DNA from: EC70 sp018675395
Lineage (GTDB): Bacteria; Verrucomicrobiota; Verrucomicrobiia; Verrucomicrobiales; DEV007
Assembly (NCBI GenBank): GCA_018675395.1
Contig: JABGYE010000244.1
Coordinates: forward strand, 1 to 15,483
DNA: 15,483 nt
Direction: 5' to 3'
Under the pieces are notes generated by a model. That model was not told the DNA's origin and ran no database searches. It worked only from the letters and a program-made list of their open reading frames with translations. Each line of letters starts with the position of its first letter. The first letter of the stretch is position 1. Below, one piece after another: positions 1 through 7,566 of this stretch. The position numbers and the translations under genes were made by a program.

Positions 1-662
1 CTGCAGAGACAGGAAGCCAAGTCAATGTCCCCATCGCCTCAGTTTTGATATTATTTTTTGGGCTGGTTCTATTCATCATTAAAGCAACTCGATCAAATGC
101 CCCCTCGAAAATTGCAATCATCATCGGCACGCTGTCCTGCTCAGTCATTTGCAAAGACTATTTCAAGGCTCCTTTGACTCTCTCCAAGAAACCCACAGCA
201 CCCGAACTCACCACGGAAAGCGCAAAGGACACATTCACAAAACTTCACCGAGGCATTTATAGGGCTTTCGAATCTGAGACGGAGGACGCTATATATAATA
301 ACCTGGCTAAATCTGTAACTCAAAGCCTAGTAGGCCCACTCTATGAGGACATCTATCAGAGTCTTATAATGCGAGATGAAGGAGGCGCCGTTTCTCGAGT
401 CAATCGAATCGAATATCTTAACATTAAAACTGAAGAGAGCTTCGAAAATGAGGAACATCAAGTCTCTTGCAGCTGGCAAGTCCATGGCACCGTTCGCCAC
501 TGGGGGCACAACCACTTCCGCACAAACGAATATGAAGCTAATTATGCGCTCGGCATTGAAAATGGAGTATGGAAAATCGCATCCTCTAATGTGAATATGC
601 AAAAAAGAGTCAGGACAAAAAAAGGCAATGAAGGAAAGCTTAATTCAGATAAGAAATCTTAA
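1..662 (+). CDS. C-terminal part of a membrane-anchored protein with an NTF2/Tim44-like looking domain (partial)
   Basis: The frame is open from base 3 through the left edge, so the 5' end is missing. A TTG at 45 could act as a start but falls inside the hydrophobic stretch, so I read it as internal. The first ~30 visible residues form a transmembrane helix, followed by a second weaker hydrophobic stretch. The rest is a soluble domain of about 140 residues, starting near an IYRAF motif and holding paired Trp/His residues (RHWGHNH) and a closing GVWKIAS strand. From memory, this pattern occurs in uncharacterised planctomycete and verrucomicrobial proteins encoded beside an ATPase and an FtsX-like permease, and the fold looks NTF2/Tim44-like; both points are inference. 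The stop overlaps the next gene by 35 bases, so translation of the two is probably coupled. Function unknown. Confidence is high that this is coding and low for the fold. Confidence 0.75.
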   Translation, partial: AETGSQVNVPIASVLILFFGLVLFIIKATRSNAPSKIAIIIGTLSCSVICKDYFKAPLTLSKKPTAPELTTESAKDTFTKLHRGIYRAFESETEDAIYNNLAKSVTQSLVGPLYEDIYQSLIMRDEGGAVSRVNRIEYLNIKTEESFENEEHQVSCSWQVHGTVRHWGHNHFRTNEYEANYALGIENGVWKIASSNVNMQKRVRTKKGNEGKLNSDKKS

Positions 663-1302
663 TTTTCGTTACCCTAAGAGCAACTTTTCTCTTAGCGTCC
701 CCGAATTAACAATTGGCAAAAAGTCCAAAGTCGCCCTCATTGGAAAGAGCGGTTGCGGAAAAACCACTCTCGCACATCTCATTGCCGGAATATTGGAACC
801 TACTGAAGGTAATGTTACAGTTTCCGGAAAAAATCTAAACCTCTTAACTGAACGCGAAAGACGAGAATATAGAGCGGCTAATGTGGGGTTCATTTTTCAA
901 GAATTTGAATTGCTGGATTACTTGCAAGTCAAAGACAATCTCCTTCTTCCCTTCATGATTAATAGGGGGATAGAAATAACAAATGAATGTAAGGACAAAG
1001 CCCATTCACTTGCCAAATCAATTGGCATTTCCGATAAGCTCAATCAGTACCCAGAACAACTCTCAGGTGGAGAGCGCCAACGATTAGCAATCGCAAGAGC
1101 ACTCGTCACTAACCCTTCAATCGTTATCGCTGATGAACCGACAGGAAATCTCGACAACGAAACAGCACTAACTGTAATGCAGGAAATAATCAAACAATCC
1201 ACAGAAACGGGAGCAACTCTCATAATGATTACGCATGATGAATCCTTACTCAATCTTTTTGAAAACACTATCAACGTAGGAGATTTCTCCAAAACATTTT
1301 AG
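628..1302 (+). CDS. ABC transporter ATP-binding protein, LolD/MacB/FtsE type
   Basis: A complete 224-residue nucleotide-binding subunit that powers a membrane partner by ATP hydrolysis at the cytoplasmic face. All catalytic motifs are visible: Walker A GKSGCGKTT at ~39-47, Q-loop Gln ~91 in FQEFELLDYL, signature LSGGERQR from ~145, Walker B IVIADE at ~165-170 with the D-loop GNLD after it, and the switch His ~203 in ITHD. The FQ-x-F-x-L-L Q-loop and the DEPTGNLD block are typical of the MacB/LolD/FtsE family (lipoprotein release, mechanotransmission or efflux) rather than solute importers. The ATG at 628 lies inside the previous gene; only a weak AAGG precedes it. The FtsX-like permease begins 42 bases after the stop and is the obvious partner. 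The transported substrate cannot be read from the sequence. Confidence 0.95.
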   Translation: MKESLIQIRNLNFRYPKSNFSLSVPELTIGKKSKVALIGKSGCGKTTLAHLIAGILEPTEGNVTVSGKNLNLLTERERREYRAANVGFIFQEFELLDYLQVKDNLLLPFMINRGIEITNECKDKAHSLAKSIGISDKLNQYPEQLSGGERQRLAIARALVTNPSIVIADEPTGNLDNETALTVMQEIIKQSTETGATLIMITHDESLLNLFENTINVGDFSKTF

Positions 1303-1344
1303 TAGCCTATCAAAAACATTATCCATATCGCGTGGAAGCATATC

Positions 1345-2481
1345 GTGTTCCACAAAGCAAAGTCTGCAATTCAAATAGCAGCCCTAACGCTCACTTTCTT
1401 TTTGCCTTTCGCTACCGCAATCATGGTTGAAAACTTTTCAACCAGCATCACTGAAAGAGGAAAGAGAACTCCCCTTATATTTGGCCCAAAGGGCGACCGG
1501 TTCGACTTAACGATTAACTCGCTCTTCTTCAGAGGGGATTCTTCTTCTCAATTATCAATGGCGGACTTGCAATTACTATCTGAAGAGAACCGCGGCATCA
1601 TGGTGCCAGTTCGCCTGGGGTTCAGCGCCCGCAATTTCCCAATCGTAGGAACCTCTGTCGATTATTTTGCAGCTCGCAACATCACTGCAAAGCTAGGGAC
1701 AATTCCTTTAATGCTAGGAGAAGCTACCCTAGGGAGCGAATCCGCTAAATCATTAAACGCAAAAATAGGAGACTACATTCTAACTGACCAAGTTAACCTT
1801 TACGACCTTTCCGCAAGTTACCCAATCAAATTAAAAGTCGTTGGCGTCCTCAATCAGACCCATAGCGCTGACGATAATGCAGTTTTCACCTCAATGGGAA
1901 CGGCATGGGTCATTTCCGGCCTTGGTCATGGACACGAACCCATTGATGCAGAGACAGATAATGCCAAATTACTAAGCAAAACCAAGAAGCGAATCACGGC
2001 AAATGCCTCAATAGAACAATTCATTGAAATAAATGAAAGCAACATCAATGAATTCCATTTTCATTCTGATCCCGCACTCCTTCCAATCACATCGATCATA
2101 GCATTCCCCAAAAGCACAAAGGACGGAACGATCCTCAAGGCAAAGTACTTGCGTCATCAGAGAATCCAACCACTCGAACCAAGTACAGTAATTGGTGAAT
2201 TGCTCGATGTTGTCATTCGGCTCAAACGATTGTTCGACTCCTCTTATGCTATAACCGCACTTGCTGCTGTTCTTTTTTTAACAGCAGTGATCCTCCTCTC
2301 CTTACAAACTCGAAAGAGGGAAACAAAGGCCCTCTTTTTAATGGGCTGCAGCCGCGGAACTATCTGTATGATCTTCTCGGCCGAAATTATAATCTTGTGC
2401 CTATTCTCCATTCTTTTTGCCTTGTTAGGGGCCTGCACCATTACTTTCCTCGGATCAGACATACTGCAAATACTGCGTTAA
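1345..2481 (+). CDS. FtsX/MacB-like ABC transporter permease, short form
   Basis: Membrane subunit expected to pair with the ATPase just upstream. TM1 covers ~10-27, a periplasmic region of about 270 residues follows, TM2 is ~302-321, and TM3 is ~340-369. Between TM2 and TM3 is a charged cytoplasmic loop (TRKRETKALFLMGCSRG) matching the FtsX-domain ATPase-contact loop. The protein stops about 10 residues after TM3, so the fourth helix of classical MacB-type permeases is absent; this may be a subfamily trait or a truncation. The GTG at 1345 has GGAAG at 1334-1338. However, the in-frame codons upstream (1309-1344) encode IAWKHIV, the usual start of TM1 in this family, and no ATG, GTG or TTG lies between the preceding TAG (1303) and 1345. 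The true start may therefore be an ATC or ATT codon at 1309-1321. The role is inferred from context. Confidence 0.88.
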   Translation: MFHKAKSAIQIAALTLTFFLPFATAIMVENFSTSITERGKRTPLIFGPKGDRFDLTINSLFFRGDSSSQLSMADLQLLSEENRGIMVPVRLGFSARNFPIVGTSVDYFAARNITAKLGTIPLMLGEATLGSESAKSLNAKIGDYILTDQVNLYDLSASYPIKLKVVGVLNQTHSADDNAVFTSMGTAWVISGLGHGHEPIDAETDNAKLLSKTKKRITANASIEQFIEINESNINEFHFHSDPALLPITSIIAFPKSTKDGTILKAKYLRHQRIQPLEPSTVIGELLDVVIRLKRLFDSSYAITALAAVLFLTAVILLSLQTRKRETKALFLMGCSRGTICMIFSAEIIILCLFSILFALLGACTITFLGSDILQILR

Positions 2482-2501
2482 ACACTCATTGATGTGTTTT
2501 T
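2480..2501 (+). terminator. Weak intrinsic-terminator-like hairpin after the permease gene
   Basis: The arms AAACAC (2480-2485) and GTGTTT (2494-2499) enclose an 8-base loop and run into a short T tract. The stem has six pairs, only two of them G-C, so at best it ends the ABC transcript partly. It begins at the stop codon of the permease and lies just before a promoter candidate for the lipoprotein gene. Confidence 0.25.
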
Positions 2502-2513
2502 ATGGCAAAAAAT

Positions 2514-2542
2514 TTGATTCATTGAAAAGTTCCGATGATAAT
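2514..2542 (+). promoter_or_regulatory. Candidate sigma-70-type promoter for the lipoprotein gene
   Basis: TTGATT (2514-2519) and GATAAT (2537-2542) are separated by exactly 17 bases, matching the -35 and -10 consensus at 4/6 and 5/6. Transcription would begin near 2549, leaving a leader of about 24 bases before the ATG at 2573. Background is AT-rich, so chance similarity is possible. Confidence 0.4.
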
Positions 2543-2572
2543 TAGTTAAGATTAGTTTAATAAAACGTCATC

Positions 2573-3154
2573 ATGAATTCATACAGCAGACTTTTCATAA
2601 TAGGATTCATCGTAATACTTTTCACGTCCTGCCAAACTTATAACGTTTCATTAACGTATAGTCCGGCAAGCATTGGCCAAAGAATCCAAAAAGGCACACC
2701 AGTCATTAAAATTGGATCAATTAACGATGTCCGTAAATTGCGAGGGGCTGAAATCGGGAAAATTCGCAATGAGTTCGGCCTTGCCATTAAATCAATAAAT
2801 GCAAAAAGACCAATCGCAGAAATCACAAAAACTGCCTTCGCTCATGCCCTGCAAAGCAGGAACCTGTTAAATGAAGACAGCGCAAAGTATGTTCTCAATG
2901 CGGACATATTAGAATTTCAGTGCAATCAATACTCGACGCAGAATGCAGAATGCAGGATCCGCGTTCATGTATATAATATTAAATCCGGCAGGTTAGTATT
3001 TAGCCAATATTTTTACGCAACAAGGACCAAGGTTTCTCCAAACGTCACCTATTGGTCAAAAGTGGATGAGATAGCAGGCGTCGCATCAGAGGCCCTTCAA
3101 GAGACAATCGATAGGGCGGTTGACGACCCTGGTTTAAGAAAAGCATTACGGTAG
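2573..3154 (+). CDS. Putative YajG-like membrane lipoprotein
   Basis: This 193-residue protein has a clear lipoprotein signal: a short N-terminus with Arg6, the hydrophobic run LFIIGFIVILF and a lipobox ending FTSC, which makes Cys20 the lipidated residue. The mature part contains an IGSINDVR segment, a Pro-initiated helix whose order resembles P-x-x-x-I-x-x-A-(x)3-A-L, a Y-V-L-N-A-D-I strand and a closing amphipathic helix. This arrangement resembles YajG and related small alpha/beta lipoproteins such as ABC-transport auxiliary lipoproteins; the relation is a fold-level guess. Only two further cysteines are present. It follows the ABC module by 91 bases but probably has its own promoter, and its stop is 6 bases from the stop of the opposing transporter gene. 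An envelope role is likely; the exact function is unknown. Confidence 0.82.
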   Translation: MNSYSRLFIIGFIVILFTSCQTYNVSLTYSPASIGQRIQKGTPVIKIGSINDVRKLRGAEIGKIRNEFGLAIKSINAKRPIAEITKTAFAHALQSRNLLNEDSAKYVLNADILEFQCNQYSTQNAECRIRVHVYNIKSGRLVFSQYFYATRTKVSPNVTYWSKVDEIAGVASEALQETIDRAVDDPGLRKALR

Positions 3155-3160
3155 TTTTCC

Positions 3161-4525
3161 TTAGAGAAACTTACTTAAGACTGTCCAGATTCCAACAAAG
3201 AGAATCATTGCTGAGCTGGACCAGAAAGCAACTTCATAGAACATTCCAGTCTTTATGGGTGATGAAGCCCTTTGTTTCTTAAAGATGATCGCAGCGTACA
3301 AGACAACAAGTAAAATGATTGAGGTCACAAATCCGCCAATCAATACCATCCAAACGGGGCTCTCAAAGAACACATAAACTGAACCCCAAAGCATAGGGAT
3401 CACAACCGATAAAAGCGTAATACATTTTCTCCTCGATTTGTAATTATCAAAATCTAAAAGTCCAATCCTGGCAAAGGCATCAGTAAATTGCCTAGTCCAA
3501 GCTCCGAGGGCAGAGAACGCGGTAGAGAACAGAACCACGAAGGCCCCAACGTAAAAAAATGGTCCGGCCCAGGAACCTAAGGTCGATGTATAAAGATCTG
3601 AAAGATTTCTTAAAAAGTCTGCGCCTCCTACCCTAATAAAATCACCCTCTCCATGCAATAAAGCACATCCAAGAAGAAAGAAAGCCACAGTCACAATCGT
3701 ATAAACAACCATCGCAAAAATAGCATCAATGTACATAACTCGGATCCAACCCTTGGCCCTTCGGTTCCAGTCATCAGTCCCATCATTCTTTCCTGTATTA
3801 GCCGCGTATCCCTTCTCAATGAGCCAATAATTATAAGCCATTATCTCATCACCACCGACTCCCGTAATCCCAAAGGCTCCAATTACAAGTAACGTCATAC
3901 CATCCCCCTCCGGCATCTTGAATTGAAGCCCCGAGAGAACATCACCAAGAGCAATGGCCGAATCCGTGTACTGCAAAGCAATGAGTGAGAAAAACGTAAA
4001 GATCGTGAAAATTCCAATCATGGTAACTGACATGAGTTCCAGGACCCGGTAATAACCGGATATCACGATTGAGGCCACGGCTATAACAACAAATACCAGC
4101 CACCATAAAACAGGAATTCCCGGGATGGCCATATTCAACAGCACCGCAACGAGCCCTACAATACCACCTACTTGAAGAAACTTAACCATCATTAGCACCA
4201 GCCAAGTCCAGATAGACCAATGAGCCTTCCCCGTTTTACCTGGCAGGGTGTTAAATTATGCGAACGTTGTCTCCCCAGTCATGATCGCCCTTTTCCCGAA
4301 TTCCAATTGAACAGCAACTTTAACAAGACAACTGACAAGAATCACCCACATAGCAACAAATCCAGCGCCAGCACCTAACTGCGTAGTCGCTACTAATTCA
4401 CCAGAACCGACTATAGAAGCAGACAAAATAAATCCAGGGCCTAAGTGCTTAATAGTCCCCTTAAGCGAAGTCGGAGGATCGAGTACTTTTGAATCGTCTA
4501 AAGAGTAAGGGTCTTGAGTTTGCAT
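3161..4525 (-). pseudogene. Nramp-superfamily transporter interrupted by one in-frame TAA
   Basis: Read from the ATG at 4525 to the TAA at 3161, this is one continuous frame of 454 codons, normal for Nramp/SLC11-like transporters. Codon 90 (4256-4258) is TAA. Residues 1-89 carry the TM1 signature (LGPGFILSASIVGSGELVATT), TM2 and ETTFA. Immediately after the stop the frame continues with FNTLPGK, AHWSIW and LMMVKFLQVGG, the expected next residues, with no base gained or lost. About ten membrane helices follow, including GVGGDEIMAYNYWLIEKGYA near residue 220. The classical metal-site motifs DPGN (TM1) and MPH (TM6) are replaced by VGSGE and GVGGDE, so the substrate ion is uncertain. A downstream ATG at 4198 could only make a fragment lacking TM1-2. 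The intact frame on both sides suggests a recent nonsense mutation or a sequencing error; read-through is a less likely option. TAA ends other genes here, so recoding is not indicated. Confidence 0.85.
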
Positions 4526-4699
4526 AGGGCGTCCGTTCTGTATAGCCTGATACTAAGAATTAAATAAAAAAAGGAAAACCTAAGAAAAATTAGTTAGATT
4601 AACCATCCTCTTGAAATTAAAGTGGATTCAGAGCAATACGACATACACAATAATCTTCGTTAGCTATCACTTACCAGCACAGAAGTTAAAATAACACTA
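4526..4699. promoter_or_regulatory. Divergent intergenic region between transporter and PSD1 cytochrome genes
   Basis: These 174 AT-rich bases separate two divergently oriented genes and must contain start signals for both. For the + strand gene the best pair I can find is TTCAGA (4627-4632), a 16-base gap and AATAAT (4649-4654), which is marginal. For the - strand gene TATACA (4544 down to 4539) could be a -10 without a recognisable -35. No operator-like palindrome, riboswitch or strong ribosome binding site is visible. Confidence 0.35.
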
Positions 4700-7504
4700 A
4701 TGAATTGCCAATTGAAATGGATTTTGATTGCACTCCTTTGCTTCCCTATCACGGGCAGAGCGGCTGATTCTGGCATTGAGTTTTTTGAGAAAAAAATCAG
4801 ACCCATTCTTCTTGATGAATGCTATCAGTGCCATAGCCAAGAAAACAAAGTTAAAGGAGACCTGAGGTTAGATTGGAAAGGAGGATGGCTAACTGGAGGC
4901 GAATCAGGACCTGCTATCATCCCGGGACAAGTGGGAAAGAGCCTCCTCATACAGGCCGTCAGGCACACTCACAGTGACATTAAAATGCCACCCAAGAAAA
5001 GACTCTCCAAAGAACAAATCATCGACCTCGAACGCTGGATCGCTATGGGAGCCCCTGACCCAAGAGGATCGGAAACGACTTCTAAAGAACAAGAAAAACT
5101 AAACCTTGAAGCTTCACGAAAGTTTTGGTCTTTTCAGCCCATCAAAAAATACGAAATCCCTCAACCCGGCAATGATAGTTGGCCATTGAGTGATATCGAT
5201 CGTTTTATCCTTGCAGAACAAGAACACAATAAAATTACTCCTGTTAGAAAAGCCAGCGCCCAAACGCTCCTAAGACGCATCCACTTCGATCTTACTGGTC
5301 TGCCGCCAAAACCTGAAAGAATTGATAGATTCTTGCAAGAACACTCAAAGAACAGCCAGGCCGCCATCACTGCCCTCATCGACGAACTTCTCTCAAGTCA
5401 GGACTACGGAATACGATGGGGAAGGCACTGGCTTGATGTTGTCCGTTACGCTGATTCGACTGGCGGAGGAAGGACTGCCCTGCTCGATCAGGCATGGAGA
5501 TACAGAGACTATGTCGTCAACTCATTCAATGAAGACAAGCCATTTAATCAATTCATAAAAGAACAGATCGCTGGGGACCTTATCCAGGGTCTCACTCATG
5601 AAGAAAAGAAAGAAGGAATGATCGCTACCGGATTCCTTCTCCTCGGCCCAACAAATTATGAACTTCAGGACAAATCGGTATTAGAAATGGACATCATTGA
5701 TGAACAACTCGACACGATTGGCAAATCATTTCTTGGGCTGACTCTAGGTTGCGCTCGTTGCCATGATCACAAGTTTGATCCAATCAGTAGCGCAGACTAT
5801 TATGGAATGGCTGGCATTCTAAAGAGCACAAAATCGGTCATCCATAGCAATGTATCTACATGGAACAAGAGATCCCTACCCTTATCGACAAAAGAAAAAG
5901 AACTCGCTGATAGATTAAAACTATCAATAGAAAGCAAAAAGAAAACCATCAATGAAATTAAAACCCAGCTGAAAGGAACGACCCCAAAGAGCGTAAACAT
6001 AAAAAGCCTCCCCGGAATTGTCGTAGACAATGAAGCTGCTATAAAGAAAGGAAATTGGGTTAAATCAACACATACCAATGGCTTCGTAAGCTCAAACTAC
6101 ATTCATGATGACGGAAAAGACAAAGGATCCAAGTCCGTCACTTACACAGTCAACATAAAGGAAAGCGGAAAATATGAACTCAGGGCCTCTTATACTTCAG
6201 GCACTAATAGGGAAAAGAAAACTCCCATAACGGTTAAACATGCCGAAGGTGAAAACTCTTTATTCATAAATCAAACCAAGGCCCCACCCATTGACGGGTC
6301 GTTCATTTCTTTGGGTTCGTATCAATTCAACGAAGGAATTCATGAAGCCGTTGTTATCTCAAATAAAAACACATCCGCCGTTGTCATTGCTGATGCGATC
6401 CAGTTCTTGAATGCTAATAACCCACCCATCGCAAAACCGCAATTAGTTGAAGATCAAAGTAAGTTAAAAGAGAAACTCAAAAAACTTGAAGAGGAATTAA
6501 AAAGATTACAGAAAAAAAGCCCTCAAAGCAAAAAAATTATTGCTGTAGAAGACCAGAAGAACCCCAATGATATTCACATCGCAATAAGAGGAAACGTTCA
6601 CAATAAAGGACTGAAGACTCAGCGCGGATTCATAGAAGTAATTCACCGAGGTGCCAAACCAACGATTGAAAAAGGTTCCAGTGGTCGACTTCAGTTAGCA
6701 GATTGGATTGCCAACAAAGAGAATCCATTAACTGCCCGCGTCTTTGTTAATAGAATATGGTCGCACTTATTTCATCAGGGAATTGTTAGCAGCACAGACA
6801 ATTTCGGTCACATGGGACAAGCCCCGACTAACTCCAAATTACTTGATCACTTAGCCTCAGAATTCGTTGAAGACAAATGGTCAGTGAAGGATCTCATAAA
6901 AAAAATAATCTTATCACGCACTTACCAATTGAGTTCCAAAACTGACTCCAATAATTACGTGCAGGACCCCGGGAATAAATTCTTATGGAAACAAAATCGT
7001 CGAAGGCTCGAGGCTGAGGCCATTAGAGATTCAATCCTTTCTATTAGTGGCGAGCTGGAAATTACAAAGGGAGGTCCTTCAATTAGACCAGGAACAAAGA
7101 CCGAATACGGCTACAAATTCGACACGCTCCGAAGGAGTATATATTACCCGGTATTTAGAAACACATTACCTGAAATTATGCAGGTCTTTGATTTTGCTGA
7201 CCCTAACCTTGTGACGGGCAGCAGAACAACAAGCAGCGTCCCTACTCAAGCCCTGTTTTTAATGAATAACCCATTCGTCCGTGAACAATCTAAGATGGCC
7301 GCAAAAAAGCTCATGGATACAGACATAAAAAATGATCATGAAAAAATAGAATTTGCTTATAAAACTAGCCTGGGAAGAAAGCCAAGCTCTCGTGAAATAG
7401 AAATCATTTACAATTTTCTTCACAATAAAGAGAATCCATTAACTGCATGGACCCATGTCTTCCATGGACTCTTTTCTAGCATCGATTTCAGACACGTTAA
7501 TTAG
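4700..7504 (+). CDS. PSD1 / planctomycete-type cytochrome c protein (PSCyt1-PSCyt2-golvesin-like-PSD1)
   Basis: A secreted 934-residue protein. A Sec signal covers ~1-22 (cleavage near GRAA-DS). PSCyt1 follows, with haem motif CYQCH (Cys41, Cys44, His45) and a likely axial Met96 in KMPPK. PSCyt2 (DUF1549) spans ~140-380 and carries a second haem motif, CARCH (Cys351, Cys354, His355), just before DHKFDPI. Residues ~438-570 are a golvesin/Xly-type carbohydrate-binding-like beta domain, opening with GIVVDNE and closing with VVIADAIQFL. A lysine/glutamate-rich coiled coil lies at ~583-610. PSD1 (DUF1553) fills ~615-934, including LADWIANKENPLTARVFVNR. Start ATG is at 4700; no strong Shine-Dalgarno is seen. 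The DUF1501 gene 62 bases downstream is its standard partner. In the family, electron transfer tied to extracellular polysaccharide or organic-matter breakdown is suspected but unproven. Domain calls are secure; substrate is unknown. Confidence 0.95.
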   Translation: MNCQLKWILIALLCFPITGRAADSGIEFFEKKIRPILLDECYQCHSQENKVKGDLRLDWKGGWLTGGESGPAIIPGQVGKSLLIQAVRHTHSDIKMPPKKRLSKEQIIDLERWIAMGAPDPRGSETTSKEQEKLNLEASRKFWSFQPIKKYEIPQPGNDSWPLSDIDRFILAEQEHNKITPVRKASAQTLLRRIHFDLTGLPPKPERIDRFLQEHSKNSQAAITALIDELLSSQDYGIRWGRHWLDVVRYADSTGGGRTALLDQAWRYRDYVVNSFNEDKPFNQFIKEQIAGDLIQGLTHEEKKEGMIATGFLLLGPTNYELQDKSVLEMDIIDEQLDTIGKSFLGLTLGCARCHDHKFDPISSADYYGMAGILKSTKSVIHSNVSTWNKRSLPLSTKEKELADRLKLSIESKKKTINEIKTQLKGTTPKSVNIKSLPGIVVDNEAAIKKGNWVKSTHTNGFVSSNYIHDDGKDKGSKSVTYTVNIKESGKYELRASYTSGTNREKKTPITVKHAEGENSLFINQTKAPPIDGSFISLGSYQFNEGIHEAVVISNKNTSAVVIADAIQFLNANNPPIAKPQLVEDQSKLKEKLKKLEEELKRLQKKSPQSKKIIAVEDQKNPNDIHIAIRGNVHNKGLKTQRGFIEVIHRGAKPTIEKGSSGRLQLADWIANKENPLTARVFVNRIWSHLFHQGIVSSTDNFGHMGQAPTNSKLLDHLASEFVEDKWSVKDLIKKIILSRTYQLSSKTDSNNYVQDPGNKFLWKQNRRRLEAEAIRDSILSISGELEITKGGPSIRPGTKTEYGYKFDTLRRSIYYPVFRNTLPEIMQVFDFADPNLVTGSRTTSSVPTQALFLMNNPFVREQSKMAAKKLMDTDIKNDHEKIEFAYKTSLGRKPSSREIEIIYNFLHNKENPLTAWTHVFHGLFSSIDFRHVN

Positions 7505-7510
7505 CAAAGC

Positions 7511-7539
7511 TTGATGAATTTGTTAAAATCATCTATACT
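7511..7539 (+). promoter_or_regulatory. Candidate internal promoter for the DUF1501 gene
   Basis: TTGATG (7511-7516) and TATACT (7534-7539) are exactly 17 bases apart and match the sigma-70 consensus at 4/6 and 5/6. They sit in the 62-base gap after the PSD1 stop and would give a leader of about 20 bases. The DUF1501 gene could thus be expressed both from the upstream transcript and alone. Confidence 0.4.
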
Positions 7540-7566
7540 TTAAGTCATTAGACCTTAGCCGACCCA

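Noticed and set aside
3153..3171. Small inverted repeat (AGTTT...AAACT) across the two convergent stop codons of the lipoprotein and transporter genes
   Set aside because: Only five Watson-Crick pairs plus a wobble and a mismatch, with no T tract on either strand; too weak to call a shared terminator.
3161..4198. The downstream half of the transporter as an independent gene starting at the ATG at 4198
   Set aside because: The family sequence continues in the same frame upstream of this ATG through the TAA to 4525, and a product from 4198 would lack the essential TM1-2.
4256..4258. Stop-codon reassignment or selenocysteine/pyrrolysine recoding at the internal stop
   Set aside because: The codon is TAA, which is not used for selenocysteine or pyrrolysine, and TAA, TAG and TGA all end other genes in the window.
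4611..4639. TTGAAA followed by CAATAC as a promoter for the PSD1 gene
   Set aside because: The -10 hexamer matches the consensus poorly; it is not better than chance in this AT-rich gap.
5900..6550. Lysine-rich, low-complexity stretches in the PSD1 gene as signs of a foreign insertion
   Set aside because: The segments are an ordinary coiled coil and a golvesin-like domain in frame, with base use like the flanking parts of the gene.
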